This document shows positions 37,501-49,346 of a stretch of DNA of 64,000 nucleotides, piece by piece (position 1 is the stretch's first letter; each line of letters starts with the position of its first letter). Source of the DNA: Microbotryum silenes-acaulis (taxonomy: Eukaryota; Basidiomycota; Microbotryomycetes; Microbotryales; Microbotryaceae). The notes under the pieces are model-generated. The model had not been told where the DNA came from, made no database searches, and saw only the letters and a program-made list of their open reading frames with translations. The position numbers and the translations under genes are program-made. The stretch covers positions 170,621-234,620 of the forward strand of contig QPFY01000024.1 of the NCBI GenBank assembly GCA_003665825.1, written 5' to 3'.

Positions 37501-38674
37501 GCTCACTCGTCCGATCTTCGCTTCACGTCATCGCTAGCTTACCGACCGGGTGGACCTGGACTTGGATCGATTGGCGAGAAGGACGGGATCGAGATGAAGC
37601 AGACGAGCTACACGTTCTCGCCTCCGAGTTCGATGACGCAGCCCAAGACCTTCATCCCCCTCGGCCGAGACAGCGCAGAAAACACTCCCCCAGCGACACC
37701 GCTGCCGCCCTCGGCTGGTCAGCTCGACAACTCTCAGTCCCTGTCTATCTCGACGAGCTTTGCTCGAGAAAAATCGGCTTTCATCTCATCGGCTCTTACC
37801 CCCGCGGATGGCGGGCTTCACCGACCTGCGGGACCGAGCCACCTGCTCTCTTCGGCTTCGGCACCGGCGACGATGTTCTCGAGCGGACCGTCGACACCGA
37901 CCATGTATGCGTCGACAAGTATGAACTCCAGTACAGTAACGCGCACAGTCTCGCCCGTCGCGACCCCAAGTGGTACCGTGATGGTTGGGACCGTGCCCTC
38001 GGCTGCTGCGCGCAAATCGGCCGCACTCGAGTTCGCAGATGGCGCACTGCGTGTGCTCGTCGTCGATGACGACATGCTCACGCGTAAGTTGATGAGCCGC
38101 ATGCTCGAACGTCTCGGTTGCCTCGTCAGCACGGCGGAGAATGGAGCCGTTGCGCTCGACATGCTGCTGGGTCCGGAGAATAGGTCGACGCCCGAGTCGG
38201 GAACCATCGGCTCCTCCTTCTCGATGAAAAATATATCCTCGATGCCGATTACGCCGACCGACGTCAACCCGCCTTATCTGTCAATGCCGCCGTCTTATGA
38301 TATCACATTCCTCGACAATCAGGTGAGTCGTTGGTATGTGAGAACAATTCATTCTGCTCCTGTGCTGACGTTTTCTCTTGAAAATCCATCAGATGCCCGT
38401 CACTTCGGGACTTCAAGTCGTCCGAAAAATGCGATTACTGGGTCGCACGGATCTCATCATCGGCGTCACCGCGAACGCACTACGCACCGACCAGGAAGAA
38501 TATCTCGAACAAGGGGCTTCGTTCGTCCTGACCAAGCCCGTACTCGAAGCGGATCTGAGAAGGTTTTTGATGCTCGCCGATCGAAGGCGAACCGAAGCCA
38601 AAAACTCGGTCGCACAACTGCAACGCCAATCGACGTCCGAATCTCGACCCAAGCTTCCCCTTCAGGTTGGTTAA
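34513..38674 (+). CDS. Multi-pass membrane hybrid histidine kinase
   Basis: Two-component sensor: autophosphorylates a His, then passes phosphate to its own receiver domain and on to an HPt protein. Supported exons include 34513-34629, 34758-34791, 34984-35359 and 35445-35523, then others to the stop at 38672-38674. The acidic N-terminal region precedes about six hydrophobic segments (for example SVLTVCALLAQVHIFGSCFL, LWQTVAFCALWIYAINNVID, LYALIGALSWVVVVGATLLP, VNLLLFQGFVLYLHY). The H-box is FHEVRVPLN (near 36372), with Val-Arg where most kinases have Leu/Ile-Arg. The ATPase has an N-box (NNLASNACKFTP), DTGVGI and GKGTGLGLSLV. A ~200-residue Ser/Pro linker leads to the receiver: VLVVDDDMLTRKLM, phospho-acceptor Asp in ITFLDNQMP, and TKPV Lys. 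The donor at 35524 gives a phase that needs one extra G. Ligand unknown; neighbour STE50 acts in the same kind of pathway. Confidence 0.87.
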
Positions 38675-39145
38675 AGACTGTCGACCTGTTCCTTCTGGAA
38701 ATGGTCGGGCACCTCCTTCACTCACGATTAATCCATTTTCTTGACTCCTCCACTCTTTCTTTCGTTTTGTCGGTAGTCGACTTGCTCCTTCTTCATAGCA
38801 TATTCATAACCTTGTGTCGCTCTTGCTTGTTGGTCTGTACCGTGTTCTGTTTTTCTTTGTGTGTAGGAAATAGGGGGCTCATCAGTAGCGGGATCGATTC
38901 TGGCTGCACCTTGGCAATGTCTATTTCATCATCATGTCGTTCATCCAAGAAAGCTACGTGAGTGGGCCAGCCATTCACTGCCTACCAGGTGCTCTAAGAT
39001 GTATCTCGACGTCACGAGAGAGCTCGCCGATCGCGATGTCTGAGCCTGTCTGACCGAAGCGGCCTAGGGTGTTTTACGTGGTCCCCCGCCCAACGCGGGT
39101 CGGCCTCCACCTGTGCCCCATCCATCACCTCACGGCGCTCTCAGA
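38675..39145. other. Intergenic region
   Basis: 3' region of the histidine kinase and promoter of the DUF1769 gene, both plus strand. A T/C-rich stretch at 38740-38870 follows the kinase stop. No gene seen. Confidence 0.45.
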
Positions 39146-40480
39146 ATGACGCCTCGTATCATTTGCAATGCCGGACCTTCGGTACATGATCTCAAGCCCG
39201 TGGCTGTGAGTGATCTGGTCTCTCACATCTCACGATCTTGATCTCGTGGGCTATCCTCTCCTGAGTCGGCGCATGAAGCGAGATATGACGTAACTGCTCT
39301 GACCCCGAACTCGTTCGGTCGATCGGTCCGCCGAGTTCGGGCACCAGTGGAAGGATGAGAATGGCCTCGAACCCGCGTCCATCCCGACTGAGCAAACTTT
39401 CTTTCTTACAGGTCAACGGGGCACCCATCGAAATCAAAGCAGCAGGTTTCGAAGGCAGAATCTCGGTCCGCCTGAGCAACTTCCATGGCACAGCTCCGGG
39501 AGGAGGGGAGGCGCCTTCCAAGCCGAAGACCGAGTATACCACACCGACAGATACGATGAGCATCAGCTTTTGTGGTCGGTTCAATGAGGAGAGCCTGAAT
39601 GCGGATGATGTACTTTGGGGGAACCAGGTCAATATGGATGGCGCCGATCATGACTTTCCCCAGCGAGTGACTGATTCGATCGAATGCTATCATCGGGACC
39701 TGTCGAACAGTGGGAGCAGCCGATCCGAGATTATCTACCTTATGGAACAGCCGCTGCACTCAAGATCGCTCCTCTCATCGATCCCGCGTTGACGCACGAC
39801 ATCTACGCCGATCGACCATGGGCCTTAGTGAGTCGAGATTGGCGAGAGAGATCTAGCCAGGACTTGGGCTGACATGGTCCCTGGTCATCTCGGGCTCTTC
39901 TTGCGCAACAAGTCCCCGCTCCTAGCCACGATGCAACACATCCAAGCTGAAGAGACCAATCCCTCCGCCACTATTCCCGACTACACTCCAGGGCCAGTGA
40001 ACGAAGACATCTCGATCCTTTTCGAGAACGAAGCCGACGCGACGAAACTTCACGGCAAGCCCGATCAACGTCGCAAGTGGATGGCCAACGCCGAGCACCG
40101 CAAGCTCGTCAAGCTCAACAAGAAGCATCTCCTGACTTGCGATTTCAGTAACGGATTCATCGACTGTACGCGCGAAGCCACACAGACCATAAAGATTGAG
40201 CTCAGCTGATCGATGCGATGTCTTGGGAACTGTAGTTGCGAACCTCTCGCTCAAGCTTCCCGGAGGGCTCAAGTTCTCGCTCGAGAAGTACTGGGATGGG
40301 CAACCCGTCACCTTCGTGTGCCGCAAGCGCGAGTCGATCGACCACGTCTACTTCGTCATCACGTTCGAGCTCGAAGGAGACAAGCGAGCACAGCCTAGCC
40401 ATGAGGAGGTCGAGAAGAAGGAAGAGCAGCCTACATCCGACGAAGTGGTCGAGGCGGTCGATGAGTTGGGTGTCGATTGA
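39146..40480 (+). CDS. DUF1769 (UPF0590) family protein
   Basis: Conserved fungal protein of unknown biochemical role. Five exons resolve exactly: 39146-39205, 39412-39627, 39711-39827, 39913-40165 and 40236-40480, giving 296 residues. Family signature segments, in order: IICNAGPSVHDLKPVAVNG, GFEGRISVRLSNFHG, SISFCGRFNEESLNADDVLW followed by GNQWEQPIRDYLPYGT, DPALTHDIYADRPWAL, SPLLATMQHIQAEE, and SLKLPGGLKFSLEKYWDGQP with VTFVCR. The C-terminus is acidic. No signal peptide or membrane segment. I infer the family from the pattern of these blocks; no function can be added. Confidence 0.85.
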
Positions 40481-40794
40481 TAGCAATAGAGTGTATGCTA
40501 TAGATGGACAAGGCAGCGCGTTGACAATTTCAAAATCACCCGTGTGTACAATGTTTACGCCGTTTCTTCGCTCTAATACTTCATGTTGCCCCTTTTGAAA
40601 CCCCCTTTGATGCCCATGCAACACTCCCGTCTCTCGCAAAATGAAACACCGCCCCGTCGCAATCTTGGCCCCCAGAAAAGAACCCCTTGAAATCGACCCG
40701 CCCCCAATGTATCCCCTCTAAACCTCTGAACGCATCCCCAACGCCATCATTGAAACTATACAACATCGTCATCACAACACCGGTCATTTCACCC
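40481..40794. other. Convergent intergenic 3' region
   Basis: Holds the 3' ends of the DUF1769 gene (plus) and the two-RRM gene (minus). Nothing else seen. Confidence 0.45.
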
Positions 40795-43700
40795 TCAACC
40801 CCAAATGCTCTGACCAAACTTGGGTCTCCTCTGCCCCTCTTCCCCCGAACTCGCCCTCCTCCCCGCCCCTTCCATCCCTCCACTTGCACCATCACCAAAC
40901 CCATCCCCTTCAAACCTCCTCCTAATATCGAATGCTTCCTGTCCTCTTTGAGTAACTTGACTCACACCAGGGACGAACGACTTCCTCCTTAATGCATTGG
41001 AAGGGTGTAATAAAGCGGCCATGTCGGCATGTTCTGTCGTCGTTGCGGGAGGTGGACTGGGTGGTGAAGGCCCTGAGGCCCATCCGTCCGGTTGAGGAGG
41101 GGGTGAGTTCCGATTTGCGGCGTTTGATAATCGAAGAGCGGCCAGGGACGCGTCTAGAGAAGAGGTGGCCGACGTCGCGGCATCCGACGAGGGCGTTGGC
41201 TCATCGGTGATGGCCAGTTTCGAAGCAAAGTAACTCTGCTCTGTTCCGGCCCCGCTCGCCGACGCTATTTGACCATTTGCAGGAGGCGTCTTGTTCGAAT
41301 CTTCCTGTGCCTCATTCGAAGTCGCTTCTGGCGTTTTGGCATCGTTCGAGATCGTCGAACCGATGGGGTATTCGAAGCTAGACGGGTTGGTGTTGTGGTT
41401 GACGGGAGGAAGCATGGGGTCGTCGTTATGATTCACAGGTGCACCTGGTGCGGCGTTGATCCCATAGGTCGGGAAAAAGGGTGAACCCATTTGAGGCGAA
41501 AACGGTCCAACCCCGGGCGAGAAGAAGGAGGCTGGGTGCAAAGGCGGTGTTTGAGGGAAAGCGCCGAAGGTGAAGGCCGGCATCGAAGGTGTCATAGGAG
41601 GTAGACGACCGACCATGGGCGAATACGGTGTACCGGGTGAAAGAGGTCCACCTGCGGGACCGAAGGGATACGAAGGTGGCGGCATCGTGATGCGCTCTGG
41701 TCGAGGGACTGGGGCTCGACCTCCGGCGCCTACACCACTAACGACGTTCGTGTTGATCTCTAACCAACTACCGGCCTGTCTCCCTTCACGCTGCTCTTGT
41801 TCGGATGTCGAAGAGACGGACGAGTTGACCGAGGCTGCCAAAGGGTGCAGGGATGTCTCGGCACCTTCGAGTTCCGCTCTGTGGGCCTCGCGTACCTCCT
41901 CACTCAGCTCGTGTAGCGCCAGAGGCTGTCGATCCTGCAATGTGACCGAGACCATCTCGCGCGTAGCTTGTTGCTGGTATGGATGTGGGTGCTGCGGGTG
42001 ACCTCGCGACTGGTCCATAGGGCCACCGAACTGCGAGGGCGGGCCCGGTTGAGGTGCCCATCCAACCGGAGGCGGTCCGTACATCGACGGTGGACCCCCA
42101 GGACCTCCCGGACCTCCGGGACCGCCTGGACCGCCTGGGCCGCCAGGTCCGGCGTACTTGTCAAAGTGAACTTTGAGCGTCCGACCGTTGAACTCGTAGC
42201 CGTTGAACATCTGCACCGCCCTCTCCGCATCGGCCGCATTCGCAAACACGACCGAACCGAATCCCCTACTCCGTCCATCGGGTCCTTGAGCGATGTCGGC
42301 GCGCGAGATCGATCCTCCTGCGCCTCGCATCAGATCCTTCAAGTCTTGCCATTGAACATTGAACGGCAAATTTCCGATGAACAATTGTCGACCGTTAAAG
42401 GGTGGCGGCCCCGGTGGTCGTTGACCCTGTAACCGTTCAAGAAGACTTTCAGCGCGTCAGTGCAGCTCGCGTGCACACGCCGACGAATGCTGTCCTTTCT
42501 GCTCACATATGGTGGTGGCATATGACCTGCCACGGGCATCATCATCATCATCATTGAAGGCATTGGCGGCGGAGGTGGGGCGTGTTGCCCGTTGTAGGGT
42601 ACCGGTCCTTTGAACTGCTGATTGGGCCGATCCCGACCGTTCGCCGATCCATTCGGATACCCGCCCCGACCCTGCCCACTGTCATTGCGACCACTGATGT
42701 CCGGCCGCACATCGCTCCAGTCCAAGTGGCCGTTCGTGGATCCTGGGATTGCAGTCGTGGAGGGCCGAGGCGTTCGGGCGCCTACTCTCAGTTCCGGTGA
42801 TGAGCCGATCACTTCCACGCTCGAAGGAGCGGTGGTGGTGGACGTAACACTCGAGGGTGCTGGCGATCCGATCAATGAGCTGGAACCAGCGTTCGATGCA
42901 TTCGACGGTGGGTGGCCGCTTTGGGGTGGTGCGTTCGGGTACGAGTTGTAGGGCATCGTGATGGGTGGGGGAGGTGGGGCACCGTACGGCATCGGCGCAC
43001 CGGCGTACGGCCACCCGTAGCCCCCCATTTGCGCCGCAGCCTGCTGCTGCTGTTGCTGCACCATCTGGTAATGCGAGGCTTGTTGTTGCAAAGCGTTCTG
43101 TCGGTTCGCTTCGGCGAGGGCGATTTCGCCTCGAGGATCGACGGTGTCGACTCGCACGTCGAGCACCCGGGTCTGCCAGGTGTAGCCGTGGTAGACCTCG
43201 ATCGCCTTGAGGGCATCCTCGTTCCGGGCAAAGAGTACTACGCCGAAACCTCTACTTCGTCTGTGGGGTGAGATGAGTATGACTTATCAATCGAATGAAG
43301 CGGCTCTTGTAAGGAGGGCGAGGAGAGGACCTACCCGTCCGTCGGTGACAAGGCGACGTCGGCCCTCAAGACGGTTCCGACCTTGCGACACAAGTCCTTG
43401 AGATCCTGCCACCTGACCTTGAAGGGCAAGTTGGAAACAAAGAGCTGGGTCCTGGTGTCGTTGCTGGACTGGGGTACGGGCGGGCCTCGCGACGAGTGCT
43501 GGGCGTTTGGTAAGCCGGGACGAGCGCCGTGGTGGTCGGTCGGCCAATGCTGCGGGTGTTGATGCGGATGTAATGGAATATGAATGGGTCCTTTGTTGTT
43601 CACAGACGACTCATGGTGTGGTGCAAATGCATGGCCTCTGTGGTCGGTCTGCGCCGACGGCGGGGACGAAGACATGATATCGGCACTCGGGCTGACCCCG

Positions 43701-43813
43701 GTCGTGCTGGAGCTGGTCACCGCCGGGCCAACAGCAGCAGGATTCGCTGTGGTAGCCGAGGGCGAAGCTTGAGGTTGTGGCGACGGGGTCGAGTACAACT
43801 CGACATGCTGCAT
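40795..43813 (-). CDS. Two-RRM RNA-binding protein with low-complexity linkers
   Basis: Three exons: complement of 43335-43813, 42507-43260 and 40795-42426, 954 residues with consistent phases. RRM1 is TQLFVSNLPFKVRWQDLKDL...GRSRGFGVVLFARNED and RRM2 is RQLFIGNLPFNVQWQDLKDL...GRSRGFGSVVFANAAD. Both have canonical RNP2 (LFVSNL/LFIGNL) and RNP1 (RGFGVVLF/RGFGSVVF). The shared phrase Q-D-L-K-D-L and spacing resemble the Gbp2/Hrb1 group of mRNA-export SR-like proteins, but I see only two RRMs and no N-terminal RS/RGG region, so the assignment is tentative. The linkers contain poly-Gln (near 43050), poly-Met (42538-42556) and a GGP repeat after RRM2 (42093-42155). Transcribed divergently from the vWA gene. 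Confidence 0.83.
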
Positions 43814-44588
43814 GTGGGTTCAACCCGACGTCCCAGATCGAGTCAGCTACGGTGAGGTCAAGCGCGGTCGCACGGCGTCGCGCTCGGCGAACGACGACGG
43901 CAACCGACGGCCGCGACTTCCACCTGACATTGGTTACTCACAGCTTGATCGAGCCGATCCGGCACCATGACGGTCTGGTGAACTCCACCGAGTCTGCGGT
44001 TACAGTCGAGACGCGCACGGGACAGGTACGTAGCACGGAGCAAACCCACGGCGGGGCCAAGCGCAAGAGCATGTCCTGGCAGGCTGGCACCTGGCGTGTT
44101 CAGCACCAGTCAGCACCCTTCACGACGAATAAAGTACAAATCTATAACTTGGGAATATCGATATGACTTGTGTTTCGATTGTTTCGTTTCAGCCCCTGTC
44201 AATATTCGGCTTCCGAGTCTGAGCTCGGACCCACGGACGGACTTGGCCGAAATTGGTCCGGCAGGTTGACCCGAATGTGTTGTCTTGCCAGATCACCATG
44301 CAGGGCCGGTGAAAGAATTTAGTTTGATGAGAATCGTACGTTTGCACGTAAAATCGCGTGTATCGAGTGCTTCAACTCGAATGTGTGACGTATCTCGATC
44401 GATCTCCACTTGCTTCCGTCCCAGACCGGCGTCCGGAGAAAGTTCTTCGACTGTTGCACCGCCACCTCGCACACGCGCTCGCCCAGTCGAAGGCTGAGAT
44501 CTGGCTGGATCGCGCTTCGTCGCTCTTGGTTCTCCTTCGGCTTCCTTCGGCTTCCTCCAGCGACCCCGACCACGAAAAGGCAACAATC
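43814..44588. promoter_or_regulatory. Bidirectional promoter region
   Basis: Gap of about 775 bp between the divergent two-RRM gene (minus) and vWA gene (plus). I see no supported gene or RNA in it. The 44110-44220 part is comparatively AT-rich. Confidence 0.45.
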
Positions 44589-46718
44589 ATGGTCAGTACA
44601 CACCTCGAAACTTTGCTCCCTCCTTTTGCACCTCCTTCGCTTAAGGAAACCATTTGCCGAGCAACGACTCCGAGACGCTGCACGAGGGTGGGCCGGGCGA
44701 GCTAACCTGTAACCTGTCGAGCACTCGCACCACAGGGGCTCGCATCAGCACTCCTCATGGGCGTGGTCGCGAACCAGCTCAAGCCGATGCTGCAACAACA
44801 ACTTTCGGGAGGCAGCAAGCCCAGCCAGAATCAGCAGTACCAGCAGCAGCACCCCCAGCAGCAGCAGCAGCAGCAGTACCCACAGCCGCCTCAACAGCAG
44901 GGGCAGGCGCAGGCGCAGCAGCAATACTACGGAGCTGCCGCAGCGGGCGCAGGAGCCGCGTATGGAGCTCAACAAGCCTACCAATCACAGCAGCAGTACC
45001 AATCACATTGCGGGCCTCCCCAGAGTGAGTCCTCTCCGTCTGAGCGTGGCGCCCAGTTCGAGCTGCGGACTGACGCGAGCTTGTCGTACCGGATAGACGC
45101 CTACAACGATCAGTACCCGTCGCAGTATGGTAATGCCGCGCCTTTAAAGGGTATGCTCGTTAGCCCCCGTCTTCCCCAGGCTCCTATCGGGCACTGAAGA
45201 ACAGGGTTTTACCTCGCCCTCTTTCACTCAGTCATGCCCGAAAATCACGGCGGATACCACCCCGACTACGTCCATCAACAATCACCCCCCCCCCCCACCA
45301 CAGTACAGTGCGCCACCCCAACAGCAACACGGCGGTCAGCAGTACGGCATCATGCCTTTTCCCGGTGCCGGCGGAGGCATGCCCATGCCTGGAGGATCGA
45401 TGCCGATGCCGGGACAAGGAGGACAGATGCCCATGCCAGGACAAGGGAATGGAGGATACCAGGATGGCTCGAGAGGGGATCATCGTAAGCGGCCTGAGGC
45501 TCACTAGCGACAATTCTTCGGGACCGCAGCTCACCGCTCCAATCTCCCGTGAGCAGATTACGGAACCTTTGCCGCGGGTGCCCTTGGCGTCGCTGCCCTC
45601 GGAGCGGGCGCATACGCGTATCAGCATCATCAACATTCACAGCAGGCTGGTGGACCCATCGATTACAACAGGGTGCTCCAGGTTCTTCAGCGCGGCGTCC
45701 AAGACCAAGTACGTGCCACCTGAACGTCGAGCCCGGATCCATTACTTATTTTCATTCCGGTACCTCTCCCGTCCGCAGAACCTGTACGCTTTCTACCCTC
45801 AAGGCTCCCTCGAGCCTCTGGCCCAACGTATCGTCCAATCAAATGCTCTATCTCAGATCGCTTCGGCGTGGAACGTCCCTTCCGAAACCGTGATCGAACT
45901 CGCCCGTCTCGCCTTGTTCGACATCGTGCTCTACGTTGACGACTCGGGGTCGATGAGATTCGAAGAAAATGGCGAGCGTATCACCGACTTGCAGCTGATC
46001 GTTAAGCGAGTGACTTCAGCGGCATGTTTGCTGGATACGGATGGGTTGCAGGTGCGTTTGCCAGTTTACCTCAGTGTTTCAGCTCTACGTGAGCTGACAC
46101 CTGTTAATCTTTCCGGTTGCTCAGATCCGCCTTATGCACTCACAAGGACAACAAATCAACTCGGAGCAAGCCGCGGTCGATCTCATCAGTCGCACCAAAT
46201 TCAACGGCAACACCCCCCTCGGAACCGAACTACAACGCCAAATCCTCGGACCGCTCGTTGTCGAACCGGCCCGACGAGGCGCATTACGCAAACCCGTCCT
46301 CGTCGTCATTCTGACCGATGGCGAACCCAGCGAACCAAGGGATACCCTCGTCCGAGTGCTTAAAAGCACCGACTCTGATCTTCGTCAAACAAGGTACTCG
46401 TCCGATGCGGTGTCGTACCAACTTGCGCAGATTGGGAATGATGAGAAGGCTTATCGGTTCTTGAATGAGGTCGATCAAGGGGAGGTGGGCAAGTTGATTG
46501 ACGTGACGAGCAATTATGAACGCGAGTCGGAGAACTGCAGAAGTGCCAATCCGCCGTGAGTCGTGCACCTTCGAACCATCAGTCGCGCACATGACTGAAA
46601 AGAGTTGCGGGTTCACAGATACACTTTGACCCCTGATGGATGGTGTTTGAAGCTGCTTCTAGGAGGCATCGATTCGACCTTTGACGCTCGAGATGAAGGC
46701 AGAAAGAGTGGATGGTAG
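44589..46718 (+). CDS. von Willebrand factor A-domain protein, Gln/Pro/Met-rich N-terminus
   Basis: Eight exons: 44589-44591, 44736-45024, 45097-45150, 45232-45484, 45557-45708, 45779-46051, 46125-46555 and 46619-46718. The first coding exon is the ATG alone, giving MGLASALLMGVVANQLKPML. The N-terminal third is poly-Gln (44835-44930) and Pro/Met/Gly-rich (GGSMPMPGQGGQMPMPGQ). A small hydrophobic, Ala/Gly-rich segment (GTFAAGALGVAALGAGAYAY) precedes the vWA domain: FDIVLYVDDSGSMRFEENGE carries the MIDAS D-x-S-x-S motif, and VLVVILTDGEPSEPRD the later MIDAS Asp. The C-terminus (YTLTPDGWCLKLLLGGIDST) matches fungal cytoplasmic vWA proteins of unknown role. Exon 4 contains a C12 run at 45285-45296. 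All phases fit only if this run is 11 or 14 bases, so the frame is broken as written. Confidence 0.82.
45285..45296 (+). repeat. C12 homopolymer inside the vWA coding exon 4
   Basis: Twelve C between atca and acca. Exon 4 as written is 253 bases, leaving phase 2, while the flanking exons require phase 1. A run of 11 (or 14) restores the frame and gives a run of Pro. Confidence 0.9.
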
Positions 46719-46886
46719 TTTATGAAGCGGATATGGTACTGTCCCGGATTTTGGAAGTGTTGTCAATACCTTATAGTTCTTATCCTGTGACAACGCTGTA
46801 ACACCCGAGTGGTGCGCGAGAGGATAAATGAACACCGAAGTGTCGTCAAGTTCGGTTACAGATGAATACACTATGTTGTTCTACTT

Positions 46887-49346
46887 CTAGTTCTTACTAT
46901 GTTCTACAGTACTATGCTCTACAGAAGACGTATGCGACTTGGCCTCCTCCTCCCCGCCCTTCTCCAAATCGACTCCCCCCCGCTTCGCTCTCTTCTTTCT
47001 CTTCCTCTCCTCAAGTATCTGCGTCCCCCGTTCCTTCAACGCCTCCTCATCCTTCCTCACCAAATTCAACCTCTCCATGAAAATCATCGTAATCACGAAA
47101 TTGAACGCTTGTAAACTCGCGAACACGATGAAGACGACGCGAAAACCTTTGACGTAAGCGGCGATGATCTCGACCTTCTGTTGCGCCGGGAGAGCGAATA
47201 AGGTTTGCCCGTCGACGGTCGTAGCTCGCCATATTTCGGTAGGAGAGTCTATGATCTTGCCCACTAGACTTCCTTCAAAGCCTTCGGGTAGTAAGGTGTG
47301 TTTGAGGGTATTGTTAATGATCGTCGAGGCGATCGCGAGCGAGAGAGTACCCCCGAAAGCACGAAGGAAATTCCTCGTTGAGGTCGCAACCGACATATCT
47401 GCCCTCTGTACGGCCGCTTGAACGGCTACGAGGGACGACTGTAGTGTTTGACCTTGACCGAATCCGGTGATGATCAAGAACCCGACCAGCTTGGCCGTTG
47501 AGGAAGATTCGTTCAGAGTCGAGAGAAGCCCAAGGCCAATGGACCAAATCGCATAGCCGCAAACGATGAAAACCTTGTATTCCCCTGTACGAGCGATACC
47601 TTGACCGGTGCAGAAGACCATGAGGGTTACCATCATTAAGAGCGGGATGAAGAGGACTCCGGAACGGATCGGGGATACGCCTCGGACGATTTGTAGGAAT
47701 TGAGGCTGGAGATGTGAGGGAATCAGCACGCGCGGATGCCACGATAAAACTGAAGACGCAAGACGTACAACGTAGAAGACTTGAGCCATGAGAGTCCCTC
47801 CGGAGATGGTGGTACTCGCGAAGACTGCGCCGGGAGGTTACGTTCGACACGCGTCAGACGCTTATCAAACCAGCCTGGCACGGATGAAGCGGAATGGGGG
47901 GGGGGGGGGGGACTCACCTGAGGCGGCTGTCCGGATCTTGAAGATGTACATCGGGATCACGGGAATTTTGGGGACCTTCCACTCGTACAGGATGAAGACG
48001 ACGAAGCAGACGAACCCGCCGATAAGACATCCAAGTACCCTGGGTGAATTCCATGCGAAAGTCACACCGCCCCTAACATTCGATCAGACCCCCTACGCGT
48101 CAGTCCGGCTGCTGTAATCTAGCACCCGTGGAACAATTAAGACGCACCAATTCAAAGGCAGGAGTATGAGTGTGCAAGCACCAATCGTCAAAAGCGATCC
48201 GAGGTAGTCGATCTGTGCGAGCTTGGTTCGCATACTGCCCTTGACGGCTTTCAGCGGCAGGAATATTTGAACGATCACAATGCCAACTGACGAGACATGC
48301 GGGAGGTCAGTATACGAGAACTTTTTGGAAACTTTGTGTGCAAGTCTGGCGGCAGCACACTGACTCGGCGCAATGATGACCGTCAACCAGAAGATCCATC
48401 GCCAGGACATTTTTTGCGCAAACACTCCGCCGATGATTGGTCCAGCACAATTGGCGAGGATGATGGTCATCTCGGTGATACCTTGGTATTTGCCTCGGTC
48501 CTTGAGCGAAACGATGTCCGAGACGATGATGAAGACGAGTGTGATGAGTCCTCCCCCACCCACTCCAGCGAGCGCACGAAAGAAGATCAATTGCTTCATC
48601 GTCTGTGCGACACCGCACGCGACCGAGCCAATCGTGAAGACGAGGATGCAGCCTTGTAGCGTGAGTTTGCGACCAAAAATGTCGCTGAAGCGACCCAAGA
48701 TCGGTTGGAACGCCGTCGTGGTCAGCAAGTACGCGCTTGCTACCCAGGAGCTGCTACGACCGGCGCCAAAATGGGCCGAGATGGTCGGTAACGCGGACGA
48801 GAGCATCGATTGATCGAGGAACGAGAGCAGCACGGCCAGCTGCATTGCTGCGAAGACCTGTTGGACATTTTATCAGCGGGATCAGTTCGCGCTGCCATGG
48901 GATGTCAAAGGTTGATGGGCGACCGCGTATGGACTCACTATGAGGATTTGTCTAAAAAATGGAAACAAACGCGTGAGGGGAGGTATCGACGTCAGCATGT
49001 TCAAGTTCAACTAAACGCTGATGTTGCGGACTCACCTGACTGGGAGATAGTTGGTTTGGTCCTGGAGATTGTTGCTATGCCGTGCCGGCAGCTTCTCGGC
49101 GTCGCCCGAAATCTCGGCCGCCGACTCCTGTTGCGACTGGCCGGCGTTCGGCGCTGCGGACGCGACGATGTCTTGTTCGTGGACGGTCACGTCGTCCGGA
49201 CCATCAATCGAATGTTCGGGTGCGTGTTGGTAGCCAGCTCTGTCAGTATCGACTCGTGCGGAAGGTGCTGTTGAACTCTGCCGCGGCGACGACGATTGAG
49301 CCGCGGCGTCCGACGTCAGGCCATCGGAGATAAGTGTCGGCTGCAT
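46887..49346 (-). CDS. MFS multidrug-type transporter (DHA2-like, 14 TM)
   Basis: Plasma- or vacuolar-membrane H+ antiporter of the major facilitator superfamily. Start ATG 49346, stop at 46887-46889, several short introns. A hydrophilic N-terminus of about 105 residues precedes TM1 (QLAVLLSFLDQSMLSSALPT, the LD-x-x-x-x-x-ALPTI motif of DHA2 carriers). Motif A follows TM2 (LGRFSDIFGRKLTLQ). Motif C-like residues lie in TM5 (ANCAGPIIGGVFAQ), then MSWRWIFWL before TM6. Later segments (VRGVSPIRSGVLFIPLLMMV, VQAAVQRADMSVATSTRNFL followed by RAFGGTLSLAIASTI) are typical of this group. The C-terminus is basic then acidic. An intron near 47896-47911 contains a run of 16 G (plus strand). The substrate cannot be predicted. 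Confidence 0.87.
47896..47911. repeat. G16 homopolymer in an MFS intron
   Basis: Sixteen consecutive G on the plus strand (C on the coding strand), immediately 5' of gactcacctg, which marks the exon border on the minus strand. Confidence 0.85.

Noticed and set aside
42093..42155. Collagen-like GGP repeat as a separate structural protein
   Set aside because: It is in frame within the two-RRM protein directly after RRM2 and is simply a low-complexity linker.
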